Shown piece by piece: positions 1-8,813 of a stretch of 64,000 nt of DNA; positions within the stretch are counted from its first letter, which is position 1, and every line of letters starts with the position of its first letter. This DNA is from CALAMD01 sp035301345 (GTDB taxonomy: Bacteria > Bacillota > Bacilli > Bacillales > Amphibacillaceae). The stretch spans positions 5,819 through 69,818 of the forward strand of contig DATGUM010000009.1 in assembly GCA_035301345.1 (NCBI GenBank). Reading direction: 5' to 3'. Under the pieces are notes generated by a model. The model was not told the origin of the DNA. It did not search any database and saw nothing but the letters and a program-made list of their open reading frames with translations. Both the position numbers and the translations under genes were made by a program.

Positions 1-1
1 T

Positions 2-82
2 ATTGAATGGCATGATGGAACGATCGTCGTTCAAAGTGAAAAAGGCAAAGGATCTACATTTACTGTCACTTTACCGAAGTGA
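2..82 (+). CDS. C-terminal end of a sensor histidine kinase (partial)
   Basis: The frame open from the left edge encodes 26 residues ending in G-K-G-S-T-F-T-V-T-L-P-K before a TGA. This is the typical last strand of the ATP-binding (HATPase_c) domain of a histidine kinase, where the G2-box glycines are followed by a 'FTVTLP' end. The rest of the gene lies to the left of the window, so its sensor type and partner are unknown. A long hairpin follows directly and probably ends the transcript. Confidence 0.75.
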   Translation: MEWHDGTIVVQSEKGKGSTFTVTLPK

Positions 83-93
83 TTAGTGAAGTT

Positions 94-196
94 GAAAAAA
101 AGGTAGGACAAAAGTGATGAGAAATACTAAGAACTCGAATAAGCGTTAATCGTTCGTGTTCTTACGAGTATTCTTCGTTTTGTCCTACCTTTTTAT
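94..196. terminator. Long hairpin between convergent genes, likely bidirectional terminator
   Basis: Bases 96-112 and 178-194 are perfectly complementary 17-base arms, A-rich outside on the left and T-rich on the right. Inside them a second imperfect stem is formed by 124-142 against roughly 157-174. The whole ~100-nt structure sits between the kinase stop and the stop of the flavin reductase-like gene on the other strand. It overlaps the last bases of that gene. Confidence 0.65.
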
Positions 197-807
197 TTGT
201 GTGGAAACGGAATCGTGAATGTTTCGCCAATTTTTGCGAAGACAGAGTCTCCTAAACTACTAACAGCGTTAATTTTTTCGTGCGTAACTGATTCATTTTC
301 ATATAAATCATTTTCGATATGAAAGCGGACAACGCGTCCAACGATTAAATCTGTTACTACTTTTCCATTTTCTTTTAATTCAATGACATGTTCTAATTTG
401 CATTCAAATCGTACTTTTGCTTCGCGAATACCTGGAACTGATATTGATGTACTATCAACAGGTGTAAAGTTTACTTTTTCAACTTCGCTGACGTTTGAAG
501 GTACAGGTTCAGCTGTATCGTTCACTTGCGCGATGTTGTCAGCATCGACGACGTGAATGACAAATTCTTTTTGGTCGATAATATTTCGAGCAGTATCTTT
601 ATGATCCCCGCTACTTCTTCGATCGACAGCGACCGAAAGCATCGGTGGATTTGATGAAACAGCATTAAAATAACTAAATGGTGCACCATTAATAACTCTC
701 GTTTTCGTCATCGTTGTGACAAAAGCAATGGGGCGAGGAATAACACTGTTCGTTAGTATTTGGTAATTTGCACGATCACTATTGTTTCTAGGGTCAAAAG
801 ATAGCAA
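193..807 (-). CDS. Flavin reductase-like (FMN-binding split-barrel) protein
   Basis: This 204-residue protein belongs to the flavin reductase-like family (DIM6/NTAB type), soluble proteins that bind FMN and either reduce flavin or act as flavin-dependent oxidoreductases. The N-terminal 'NSVIPRPIAFVTT' segment and 'NGAPFSYFNAVSSNPPML' are the family's flavin-binding strand and loop. The start is TTG at 807, chosen because an AGGAGGAG ribosome site lies seven bases upstream and no better start exists. The gene stands alone, convergent with the kinase fragment. The substrate cannot be told from sequence. Confidence 0.8.
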   Translation of the reverse strand: MLSFDPRNNSDRANYQILTNSVIPRPIAFVTTMTKTRVINGAPFSYFNAVSSNPPMLSVAVDRRSSGDHKDTARNIIDQKEFVIHVVDADNIAQVNDTAEPVPSNVSEVEKVNFTPVDSTSISVPGIREAKVRFECKLEHVIELKENGKVVTDLIVGRVVRFHIENDLYENESVTHEKINAVSSLGDSVFAKIGETFTIPFPHK

Positions 808-935
808 CGTTTACTCCTCCTATCAATACGTTACTTTTGTCAGACAATCTTTATTATATCAAGAAGCTGAACAAAACAGCAAGGAAGTTTTTTCTTATTA
901 TGAGAAAATTGTGACTGTTGCTATCTTTACCCAAT

Positions 936-3122
936 TTATTCTGGTCGTTTATGGATCCACGCTAAAATCGACGGGAGTAAAAATCCTCGAACGATAAACG
1001 TGTCTAATAAAATCCCGATCCCCATAATGAAGCCGAATAAGAATAACTCTTGTAACGGTTGTGTCATGAGGACAGAAAATGTTGCTGCTAGGATAAGACC
1101 GGCTGATGAAATAACGCCACCTGTTTTTGCGATACCTAATTGAATCGCTTCTGCCCACGTCATCCCATTTGTAACATTTTCTCTTATACGAGAGACGAGC
1201 ATAATATTGTAATCAATTCCTAAGGCAACCATAAAGACGAATGTGTAAACTGGCAGTCGGTAACTCATAGAATCATATCCGAAAAGATGTTCAATAATCC
1301 ACCATCCGAAGCCGAGTGATGCTACATATGACAGTAAAATTGTTCCCATCATAAGTAGTGGCAGTGTGACGGATTTCGTTTGCCAGCCTAATGCAATGGT
1401 GAGCAAGATTGTCACAACTGAAATGAGTAACACCATGTCACGTACGTTCATTTGCTTCACGTCTAATTGTTCGGCAGTTTGCCCGCTAAAGTGAAGTGTG
1501 TAACGATCTTTATTAAAGCCATTCTCTTGTAATAAGTCGCCACTTTCTTCGCGCATTTGCTCAAGTGCTTGAATCGCTTCCTGCTCATGTGGATTGCTTG
1601 CGAGTGTTATTTGAACATTTACTGCTTTTCCACTTTCTGATAAGAAGCCATTTGGTAAATCATCTGTTTCATTAATCATTTCTTCGGTTACTTCTGGGCG
1701 AATAGATTCTACAGCATCATTTTGTTCAATCGTTTCTAGCAGGTCTTGTGTTTGCTGCAGGAATTGTTCGTCAACATCTATTTCATGATCTGTCGTTAAT
1801 ACGAGGTCAACAGGTGCCAACATACCCGCTGGATAATTTTCTTCTAAAATTTCAAATCCTTGACGAGAAGATGCATCGTCTGGGAATGATTTTAACAAGT
1901 TAAATGAGAAGTTAATTGTTGTTGTATTAAGCGCTCCTGCAATAAAGATGACTAAAAGTGTTACTGTAATAGTTTTCGGTCGTTTGACAACAACGTGACT
2001 CACTTTATGCCAGAAACCTTTCTTTTCCTTCGCGTCTTCTTCAACTTTAGGAATGAATGGCCAAAAAGCACGTCTTCCCATGAGTGAAAATAGAGCCGGT
2101 ATGAGTGTTAAACCTGCAAGTAGGATAAACACAACTGCGATTGAAAAAACAGGCGCAAAGTGGTTGTATGGCTCAAATACCGTTACGAACAATGTAAGCA
2201 TGGCGAGTAAAACCGTACCACCACTGAAAAAGATTGGTTCTGAGACATGATACATTGCTTCTGACATCGATTCATATTTTGATGCATGCTTTCTAAGTTT
2301 TTCACGGTAGCGTGAGAAAATAAATAAACTATAGTCAGTAATGACGGCAAACATTAAGACGAGCATAATAGAAACGGCTTGTCCTTCAATGACGAAAATG
2401 TCATATTTTCCGACGAGCCCAATGACCCGATCAACTAAACCGTAAACGACTGCAGCGATAACGAGTGGTGTTAATGCGAGCAGTGGCGAACGGTAAATGA
2501 TGATTAATAAAACAAATATTAATGCAATCGTTGAAATCATTAGAACGAAGTCAGCATTTTTAAATAAAGCTGTCGTGTCTGATGCGATTCCCGCAGGTCC
2601 AGTCACTTCAAATTGCCAATCATCATTATTAAAGCTGTCAACTTTTTCTTGTATCGTTGTTATCGTTTCATGTGTATCGCTAGAATCTAAATCTTCTTCT
2701 AGTGAAAAGTTGAAAACGAGTGTTGATTCGTCATCAGAATACATACTATCTTGTACGTTTTCTGGTAGTTCGTGATACGGAAGTGTTGATGAGATTGTGT
2801 CTGGCGCTTCTGATGAATCGAGCCATTCACTAAATTCAGTAATAAACGCTTTGTCATCACTTGTTAGTCCACTTTCACGATAAAAGACACCGAGTGCGGT
2901 CAGTCCATCGTCTGACGGAAATTCTTCTTCTAAAACTTGTGCTGCGATTTCTGACGGTTTATCGTTTGTGACACTTCCTTCCGTTCCATTTGTTTCATAA
3001 TCCTTAGCAGAAGGTGCTAAGAAACTTAATAATATAACGACGCCTATCCAAGCGAGAACAGTTATTTTTGCTCCTCTTTGACTACTCGTAAAATGAACGA
3101 GTCGGCGAATAATCGATAACAT
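936..3122 (-). CDS. MMPL-family membrane exporter (RND superfamily)
   Basis: This 728-residue integral membrane protein has the two-fold MMPL architecture: one N-terminal membrane helix (about residues 22-38), a large extracytoplasmic loop, a five-helix bundle, then the repeat of loop and helices in the second half. Conserved signs are 'FAVITDYSLFIFSRYRE' after the first bundle and 'ALGIDYNIMLVSRIRE' in the second, each with the Asp-Tyr pair implicated in proton relay in the family. It is similar in size to YdfJ-type proteins of Bacillus, which export lipids or drugs. GGGAGG precedes the ATG at 3122. No regulator is adjacent, so the substrate is unknown. Confidence 0.85.
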   Translation of the reverse strand: MLSIIRRLVHFTSSQRGAKITVLAWIGVVILLSFLAPSAKDYETNGTEGSVTNDKPSEIAAQVLEEEFPSDDGLTALGVFYRESGLTSDDKAFITEFSEWLDSSEAPDTISSTLPYHELPENVQDSMYSDDESTLVFNFSLEEDLDSSDTHETITTIQEKVDSFNNDDWQFEVTGPAGIASDTTALFKNADFVLMISTIALIFVLLIIIYRSPLLALTPLVIAAVVYGLVDRVIGLVGKYDIFVIEGQAVSIMLVLMFAVITDYSLFIFSRYREKLRKHASKYESMSEAMYHVSEPIFFSGGTVLLAMLTLFVTVFEPYNHFAPVFSIAVVFILLAGLTLIPALFSLMGRRAFWPFIPKVEEDAKEKKGFWHKVSHVVVKRPKTITVTLLVIFIAGALNTTTINFSFNLLKSFPDDASSRQGFEILEENYPAGMLAPVDLVLTTDHEIDVDEQFLQQTQDLLETIEQNDAVESIRPEVTEEMINETDDLPNGFLSESGKAVNVQITLASNPHEQEAIQALEQMREESGDLLQENGFNKDRYTLHFSGQTAEQLDVKQMNVRDMVLLISVVTILLTIALGWQTKSVTLPLLMMGTILLSYVASLGFGWWIIEHLFGYDSMSYRLPVYTFVFMVALGIDYNIMLVSRIRENVTNGMTWAEAIQLGIAKTGGVISSAGLILAATFSVLMTQPLQELFLFGFIMGIGILLDTFIVRGFLLPSILAWIHKRPE

Positions 3123-3297
3123 AATGAATTCCTCCCAAACGTTTTTTCTCTAACTATTAGAAAGTGTAAAAGACATTTATGAATGCAATGTGAATAAAAA
3201 TTAATGTAAGCGTTTCATTGCTAGAATAAGGTTTAAATGTTGAAAATGTTTTCTGAAAATATAGAGATATTTCTGTAAATGTGCTATTGTTAAAACC

Positions 3298-3317
3298 GTA
3301 TAAATGCATATTTATAC
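3298..3317. promoter_or_regulatory. Palindrome upstream of the ABC importer, possible operator
   Basis: GTATAAAT (3298-3305) and ATTTATAC (3310-3317) form a perfect 8-base inverted repeat around a 4-base spacer, 52 bases before the substrate-binding protein start. It lies in the 246-base AT-rich gap that must hold the operon promoter. A repressor site is possible. AT-rich chance symmetry is the alternative. Confidence 0.3.
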
Positions 3318-3368
3318 AATTATTGTTCTAATAAAAATAATAAAATTTTATAACATGGAGGCTATAAT

Positions 3369-4448
3369 ATGAAGAAGAAATTACTTTTTCTGTTAACAAC
3401 AATGTTTGCATTAATGTTAGTGTTAGCAGCTTGTGGTGACAGTAGTGAGGAGTCAGAGTCAGCGGAAGAAAATGGTGAGGATGAGTCGACAGAAGAGGAG
3501 ACAGAAACAGCATCAATCGATATTGGAATGTTGAAGCTTACGAGCTCAGCGCCTTTATTTATTGCGATTGAAAATGGATTCTTTGAAGATGAAGACTTAC
3601 AAGTAAATGTTGAATGGTTCGATGCAGCACAACCAATTGCAGTAGCAACTGCAGGTGGCGATGTTGATGTTGGAGCGACAGGAATTACTGCGAGCTTATA
3701 CAATATGGTAGGTGGCGGTGAAGAGTTATTAATCGTTGCTGATAAAGGGCGAGAAGAAGAAGGTTATTCGTCAACAGCAATGATGGTACCGGAAGATTCA
3801 GATGTTGAAGAAATTGCTGATTTAAAAGGGAAGCAAATCGGAATTACACAAACAGGATCAACGTTCCATTACATGGCAGGCCGTTTACTTGAAGAACACG
3901 GTTTATCAACTGACGACGTTGAATTAGTTCCTTTAAATAGTATTCCAGGACTGATGGAAACACTTGAAAGTGAACAAGTAGACGCTGTTTTATTAAATGA
4001 GCCGAATATTTCACTCGTTGAAGAAGAAGGATACGGAAAACAGATTGCACAAGTAGGAGATAACATTGATTATCAAACGTCAGGTATTTTCTTCTCGAAG
4101 AAATTTGCTGATGATGAAGAAGTAGCGAAGCGTTTCTTAAAAGCTTACGCAAAAGCAACACAGTACTACTATGATGCTGTTTTAGAAAAAGAGGGCGATG
4201 AAATCGTTCCTGGAGAGAACTTTGATGAAGTAGTAGCAATTATTGCAGACTATACAGATCAAGAGCCTGAAATTATTGAAAAAGGACTGCCGTACATGGA
4301 CCGCGATGGTGTGTTACTTGATGGAGATATTCAAACACAAATCGATTGGTATATGAAGGAAGGTTTACTAGAAGTAGATTTAGATGCAAGTGAGATTGTT
4401 AATACAGAATTACTCGATGAAGCGCTCAGTGAATTAGGAAGTGAGTAA
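3369..4448 (+). CDS. NitT/TauT-type ABC transporter substrate-binding lipoprotein
   Basis: This 359-residue protein has a lipoprotein signal peptide ending in 'LVLAAC' (Cys about residue 22), a very acidic linker (residues 25-50), and an NMT1/SsuA-like periplasmic-binding fold: 'SAPLFIAIENGFFEDEDLQVNVEWF', then 'GDVDVGATGITA' and 'DLKGKQIGITQTGS'. Such proteins capture taurine, alkanesulfonates, nitrate or thiamine precursors outside the membrane and hand them to the ABC permease. It is the first gene of a three-gene operon with an ATPase and a permease. No riboswitch is visible upstream, so the ligand is open. GGAGG lies eight bases before the ATG. Confidence 0.85.
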   Translation: MKKKLLFLLTTMFALMLVLAACGDSSEESESAEENGEDESTEEETETASIDIGMLKLTSSAPLFIAIENGFFEDEDLQVNVEWFDAAQPIAVATAGGDVDVGATGITASLYNMVGGGEELLIVADKGREEEGYSSTAMMVPEDSDVEEIADLKGKQIGITQTGSTFHYMAGRLLEEHGLSTDDVELVPLNSIPGLMETLESEQVDAVLLNEPNISLVEEEGYGKQIAQVGDNIDYQTSGIFFSKKFADDEEVAKRFLKAYAKATQYYYDAVLEKEGDEIVPGENFDEVVAIIADYTDQEPEIIEKGLPYMDRDGVLLDGDIQTQIDWYMKEGLLEVDLDASEIVNTELLDEALSELGSE

Positions 4449-4449
4449 T

Positions 4450-5220
4450 ATGCAAATCGTTATCGATGGTGTCGGCAAGACATTTACTGATACGAAAAAG
4501 AAACAAGTTGTCGCTTTAGAAGATATTAATTTTTCTATTAAAGAACAAGAATTTGTTGTCCTTGTCGGCCCGAGTGGTTGTGGGAAGTCTACATTGCTAA
4601 ATATCGTCGGTGGTTTATTATCGCCGACGACAGGGCAAGTATACTTTGACGGTATTGAAGATAAGACGCCAAATTTAGGAATTGTCTTTCAAGAGATTGC
4701 TTTATTCCCGTGGCGTACCGTTTTTCAAAACGTCGTTTACGGGTTACAGGAAAATGGTGTGAGTCGAAAAGAACAGCGTGAAAAAGGGCAACATTATATT
4801 GATATGGTTGGTTTAACAGGTTTTGAAAATGCTTATCCGAAACAATTATCAGGTGGTATGAAGCAACGTGCAGGAATTGCTCGTGCACTTGCGATTGAGC
4901 CTGATTTATTGCTCATGGATGAGCCGTTTTCTGCACTTGATGCACAGACGCGGACGATTATGCAAGAAGAACTATTGACGATTTGGAATCGTACAAAGTT
5001 AAGTACACTGTACGTGACGCACAATATTCAAGAAGCGGTTTATTTAGCAGATCGTGTCATTGTTCTTTCGCGTCACCCTGGAAAAATTAAAAGTATTATT
5101 GATATTGATTTACCGAAAACGGGACGAAATGATGAGGAACATCGGTTAGCATTTGAACAGTACGCTGATGATATCTGGCAACTCATTCGTCATGACGCCG
5201 AAGAAGCATTGAAGGAGTAA
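4450..5220 (+). CDS. NitT/TauT-type ABC transporter ATP-binding protein
   Basis: This cytoplasmic ATPase energises the importer encoded by its neighbours. Walker A 'GPSGCGKST', the signature 'LSGGMKQR', Walker B 'LLLMDEP' and the switch His in 'YVTHN' are all present. It matches the SsuB/TauB subfamily in length, about 256 residues. The frame is open from a GTG at 4441, but the ATG at 4450 is preferred because GGAAGTGAG sits just before it and the upstream lipoprotein gene stops at 4448. The near-overlap indicates translational coupling. Confidence 0.85.
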   Translation: MQIVIDGVGKTFTDTKKKQVVALEDINFSIKEQEFVVLVGPSGCGKSTLLNIVGGLLSPTTGQVYFDGIEDKTPNLGIVFQEIALFPWRTVFQNVVYGLQENGVSRKEQREKGQHYIDMVGLTGFENAYPKQLSGGMKQRAGIARALAIEPDLLLMDEPFSALDAQTRTIMQEELLTIWNRTKLSTLYVTHNIQEAVYLADRVIVLSRHPGKIKSIIDIDLPKTGRNDEEHRLAFEQYADDIWQLIRHDAEEALKE

Positions 5221-6017
5221 TGATGATGAAGCAACAAAAAGTTATGATTAAAAATAGAGTCGCTTTTCTCGAAAAGAAAATACCGATTTATGCCTCTTTT
5301 TTAGGTATTATTGGTTTGCTTTTAGTGTGGGAATTGATTACTCAATTGAAGCTCGTTTCGCCACTCTTTTTACCAGCCCCGTCTGCGATCGTTTCAACAG
5401 GTTGGGAAATGGTCGTTAGTGGAGAAATATATAATAACTTAACGGCGAGTCTCTTTCGTATCGTCGTAGGCTATATTATCGGGGCAATTGTCGGGATTGT
5501 TATTGGATTATTACTCGGTTTTTCGAAATGGTTTGATGCCATCGGAACACCAGTTGTTTATTCAATTTATCCGATCCCTAAAATTGCTTTACTTCCGTTA
5601 TTTATTTTGTGGCTCGGTATCGGTGAGTTATCAAAAGTAACGATTATTGCCTTAGGTGTCTTTTTCCCTGTTGTTATTAATACGTTTTCGGGTGTGAAGA
5701 ACGTTGACCAAATGTTAATTAAAGCGGCAGTCACATTCGGTTCTAGTCCATTTAACGTCATTCGAAAAGTTATTTTACCAGGCTCGTTACCGATGATTTT
5801 TGCTGGACTTAAGTTAGCAGCGGGGACGTCACTCTTACTACTCGTTGCTGCAGAGATGATTGCTGCTCAAAGTGGTATTGGCTCAATGGTTCTGCATTAC
5901 GGTAATTTAATGATTACGACGAAGTTGATGGTAGGAGTGCTCGTCTTATCTATTTTAGGATTAGCATTTAACCGTGGCTTGCACTGGCTTGAGATAAAAT
6001 TACTCCCGTGGAAATAA
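5220..6017 (+). CDS. NitT/TauT-type ABC transporter permease
   Basis: This membrane permease of about 265 residues has six predicted helices and the cytoplasmic coupling loop 'AAVTFGSSPFNVIRKVILPGSLP', the EAA-like motif that contacts the ATPase. It belongs to the SsuC/TauC branch. The ATPase stop codon overlaps the first ATG (TAATG), and three consecutive ATG codons at 5220, 5223 and 5226 are possible starts; AAGGAG at 5212-5217 fits the second or third best. It closes the operon, and a long hairpin follows at 6044-6135. Confidence 0.85.
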   Translation: MMMKQQKVMIKNRVAFLEKKIPIYASFLGIIGLLLVWELITQLKLVSPLFLPAPSAIVSTGWEMVVSGEIYNNLTASLFRIVVGYIIGAIVGIVIGLLLGFSKWFDAIGTPVVYSIYPIPKIALLPLFILWLGIGELSKVTIIALGVFFPVVINTFSGVKNVDQMLIKAAVTFGSSPFNVIRKVILPGSLPMIFAGLKLAAGTSLLLLVAAEMIAAQSGIGSMVLHYGNLMITTKLMVGVLVLSILGLAFNRGLHWLEIKLLPWK

Positions 6018-6043
6018 AGAAATAATTTCGTTATAAGGTTAAT

Positions 6044-6135
6044 AATAAACGAGAAATGATGTGATTGATTAGAAAGAAGCGTCTGATTTTTCTTCTGTTC
6101 ATCCATTCGTTGTCTCGTTTATTTCATTTTTTATA
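6044..6135 (+). terminator. Probable long-hairpin terminator after the ABC operon
   Basis: AATAAACGAGA at 6044-6054 pairs perfectly with TCTCGTTTATT at 6113-6123, with further internal pairing (AGAAAGAAG against CTTCT) and a T-rich tail. The loop is unusually long for a simple Rho-independent terminator. It resembles the long hairpin at 94-196 in build. Confidence 0.45.
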
Positions 6136-6170
6136 AATGATAAGATACGTTACTAAATGAGGTATGCTAG

Positions 6171-6812
6171 ATGAACAATTTTATTCAACTCAATGAAGTG
6201 AATATATTTATTACACTCGAACTATTAATGGCTTTATTTATTATTTGTTTCTTATTCATGCGCTACTTCTTTCCAGAGGTGAAGCAACGCATCATTTTTA
6301 TGTGGTTATTTGCTTGTTTGCTTTTATTAGAAGTATTATTAGTTATTTATTTGTATCGATCAACAGGACAAGTAACGACGTTGCAAGTTGTCATCGTTTT
6401 ATTCATTGGTTATGCTCTGACATTTGGCCTAAATGACTTTAAAAAGTTAGACCGTTATTTAAAAATGAAAATAGGTAAGTGGCGTGGTATTCAATTATTA
6501 ACTGATGAAGAAATTTGGGAAATGGAGTTAGCGAAACATCCGAAAGTTGTTGCGAGGAAAAATCGGCGTTGGTGGTATAGTCATGCAGCAATATTTATCG
6601 TTGCACACTTTATTTTTTGGTACGTCTACGGTGACAACACGTACCCACTGACACATTATTTAACAGATATTTCTTGGTGGACTGACGGGAATCTAGCAAT
6701 GTCTCCATTTAATGATTTACTTATTTTACAAGTGAGTCAATTATGGACGGTTATTTTTGTTGTAGACACAATCGTTTCATGGTCACATACACTTTTTCCC
6801 GATAAAAAATAA
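6171..6812 (+). CDS. Unrecognised multi-pass membrane protein
   Basis: This 213-residue protein fits no family I recognise. It has about five hydrophobic segments: residues 13-32, 43-62 and 70-88, then after a basic cytoplasmic loop ('KKLDRYLKMKIGKWRG') two more near 145-160 and 185-203. A Trp-rich stretch ('NRRWWYSHAAIF', 'DISWWTDGN') lies at the later membrane border. GAGGT stands before the ATG at 6171. It is a single gene with its own terminator and no informative neighbour. Confidence 0.65.
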   Translation: MNNFIQLNEVNIFITLELLMALFIICFLFMRYFFPEVKQRIIFMWLFACLLLLEVLLVIYLYRSTGQVTTLQVVIVLFIGYALTFGLNDFKKLDRYLKMKIGKWRGIQLLTDEEIWEMELAKHPKVVARKNRRWWYSHAAIFIVAHFIFWYVYGDNTYPLTHYLTDISWWTDGNLAMSPFNDLLILQVSQLWTVIFVVDTIVSWSHTLFPDKK

Positions 6813-6833
6813 CTACTAAAAATCAGCAAAAAT

Positions 6834-6882
6834 AGAGAAGGTAATTTCAGTGATTGTTACGTACTGAAATTACCTTCTTATG
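6834..6882. terminator. Bidirectional Rho-independent terminator
   Basis: A perfect 16-base stem (6836-6851 with 6863-6878) around an 11-base loop lies between two convergent genes. It has an A-rich left flank and a T-rich right flank. Confidence 0.8.
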
Positions 6883-6909
6883 TTCGTAAGACTCTAAAAT
6901 AATAAACGC

Positions 6910-8529
6910 TTATGGTAAATGTGATTTGTTTACAAGTGAAGGGGACTCCACCATTTTCTGTTTAAATGCTTTTCCTGCTAACACTTGTCCAGAATCTGTT
7001 CGACAGACGAGATGTTTAGACGTTAGTTTCGTTGGACAATCGACCCCTGCAGCTGCAGCGATGTTAAATAGTCCTTCACGTAAAGAAATAATATAATTTG
7101 CTACACGGTAAACTTTTTCTTCAACGACTAACGCTTTTTCACGTTTTGGATCCGTCGTTGCTACGCCGACAGGGCATGTATTGTTATGGCAAACTTCAGC
7201 CATAATACAGCCGACAGAAATCATCATTCCTCTCGCCGTACTAATTAAGTCAGCGCCTAAACAGAGCGCATAACCAATCATATCTGGTGTGACTAATTTT
7301 CCGGAAGCAATAATTTTTAATTGGTCACGTATTTCGTATTGACGGAGCAGTTCATCGAGCATTGGCAAAGCAGTGTATAGAGGTAATCCAGCAGCATCAG
7401 ATAATTCTTGATACGTAGCCCCTGTCCCACCTTCAGCGCCATCAATCGTTATAAAATCAGGTATAATTGTTGATTCAGCAATTTCACGAACGAACGTTTC
7501 AAGTTCAATTTTAGATCCAGCAACTATTTTGACACCGACTGGTTTACCGCCAATGTCTCGTAATTGTTGGACGAAATTCATTAAACTGTTTGTATCTTTA
7601 TAGTCACGAAAGCGGTTAGGACTATCAATAGATTGCCACGGCGTTACGCCACGTATTTCAGCAATTTCAGGCGTGACTTTACCTGCTTCAATATGTCCAC
7701 CCCGTGTTTTTGCTCCTTGGGCAAGCTTAATTTCAAACGCTTTAATTTGTTCGACATCACTTTTTTCCTTAAATGCTTCGGGTGAGAAATCACCTTCAGC
7801 TGTTCGGACGCCAAACATTCCAGGGCCAATTTGCATAATAACGTCGGTATTTCCTTTTAAATGATGGTTTGATAAACCACCTTCCCCCGTGTTCATCCAC
7901 GTACCACCAGCTAAACCGAGGCCTTCAGAAAGGGCGGTGATAGCATTTTTCCCGAGTGATCCATAGCTCATGGCAGATTGACCGACGAGGCCTTTCGTTA
8001 TAAAAGGTTTCGTGCACGTATGTTCACCAATAATGACGGCATTTTCATCACTTAAATAATAAGGATCAACAGCAGCGGCTTCACGATGTTCTTTTCGTGT
8101 GAGTAAGCCTTCTCGATCAATATGGTATAGTTTCGTTTTTACTTTAGGTTCTTGATCAATGCTTAGTTCATCGTGAAGTAAGGGGAACATTTTATTTGCG
8201 ATATAAAAGCCTGGCTTATCGAAGTCTCGTTCAGAACCAAATGCATGAATACGACTTTTATATTTCCCAGCTTTTACAACGTTTATGTATTGGTGACGCG
8301 AAAATGGTTTACCTTCTCGGTTCGTCGTAAATAAATACTGTCTTAACTCTGGACCAATATTTTCAAGTAAATACCTCACGTTACCAAGTACGGGATAATT
8401 TCTTAAAACGGAATGTTCTTTTTGCCTGGCGTCTAAAACATACACCCATAAAAAGAACAGCAGAGGTCCAATAATAATAATTGCTAAAATAACAAAAACT
8501 ATTAAAGCTAACCATTCGACAACACTCAT
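6910..8529 (-). CDS. FMN-binding glutamate synthase-family protein (YerD-like)
   Basis: This 539-residue protein carries one N-terminal membrane helix (about residues 8-30) followed by the FMN-binding domain of the glutamate synthase large subunit. 'GAEGGTGATYQELSDAAGLPL' is the family's FMN/2-oxoglutarate region and 'GCIMAEVCHNNTCPVG' holds the three cysteines that bind a [3Fe-4S] cluster in GltB. The amidotransferase and GXGXG domains of true GltB are absent, so it is not a complete glutamate synthase; B. subtilis YerD has the same build and no settled function. The start is the ATG at 8529, with GGATGTG upstream. Confidence 0.85.
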   Translation of the reverse strand: MSVVEWLALIVFVILAIIIIGPLLFFLWVYVLDARQKEHSVLRNYPVLGNVRYLLENIGPELRQYLFTTNREGKPFSRHQYINVVKAGKYKSRIHAFGSERDFDKPGFYIANKMFPLLHDELSIDQEPKVKTKLYHIDREGLLTRKEHREAAAVDPYYLSDENAVIIGEHTCTKPFITKGLVGQSAMSYGSLGKNAITALSEGLGLAGGTWMNTGEGGLSNHHLKGNTDVIMQIGPGMFGVRTAEGDFSPEAFKEKSDVEQIKAFEIKLAQGAKTRGGHIEAGKVTPEIAEIRGVTPWQSIDSPNRFRDYKDTNSLMNFVQQLRDIGGKPVGVKIVAGSKIELETFVREIAESTIIPDFITIDGAEGGTGATYQELSDAAGLPLYTALPMLDELLRQYEIRDQLKIIASGKLVTPDMIGYALCLGADLISTARGMMISVGCIMAEVCHNNTCPVGVATTDPKREKALVVEEKVYRVANYIISLREGLFNIAAAAGVDCPTKLTSKHLVCRTDSGQVLAGKAFKQKMVESPSLVNKSHLP

Positions 8530-8635
8530 TTTTTCACATCCAAATTTTATTTTTCTTCTGCTTGAAAGATTTACTTCACATTTTATTGTAAAGGATGTTT
8601 ATAAGTTCGGTCAATGAGTTATTTTATTAACAGAA

Positions 8636-8797
8636 CTATCCACATTAAAAACATGTTGTTATTAACTTTCTCTTTGTTATCCACACTTATCCACAGATTT
8701 AATAGAAACATGTGAACATGACTATACACAGAAATTGCCAAAGTTACACACGAAAAAACAGACTTACCAACAGAATTGTGTACATATCTGTGGATAA
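8636..8797. promoter_or_regulatory. DnaA-box cluster
   Basis: TTATCCACA occurs perfectly at 8677-8685 and 8687-8695, one base apart, and as its reverse complement at 8789-8797. A one-mismatch copy (CTATCCACA) is at 8636-8644 and a two-mismatch copy at 8722-8730. This is the Bacillus DnaA-box consensus. The 284-base gap between two same-strand genes contains nothing else except the brnQ terminator, which includes the third box. No dnaA or dnaN is near, so a titration or regulatory cluster is more likely than an origin. Confidence 0.55.
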
Positions 8798-8805
8798 GTC
8801 TGTTT
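8750..8805 (-). terminator. Rho-independent terminator of brnQ
   Basis: Bases 8787-8805 pair with 8756-8774 with a small internal mismatch. Read on the minus strand, the hairpin ends in a run of six T, just after the brnQ stop. Confidence 0.7.
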
Positions 8806-8813
8806 ACATGTGT

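Noticed and set aside
782..997. 71-codon plus-strand frame between the flavin reductase-like and MMPL genes
   Set aside because: It starts inside one gene and ends inside the other, both on the opposite strand. No ribosome site or family resemblance.
3362..3703. 113-codon antisense frame over the ABC binding protein
   Set aside because: Ser-rich shadow of the acidic lipoprotein linker on the other strand.
8636..8797. Chromosomal replication origin suggested by DnaA boxes
   Set aside because: No dnaA, dnaN, rpmH or gidA genes, no long AT-rich unwinding region and too few boxes. Kept as a DnaA-box cluster only.
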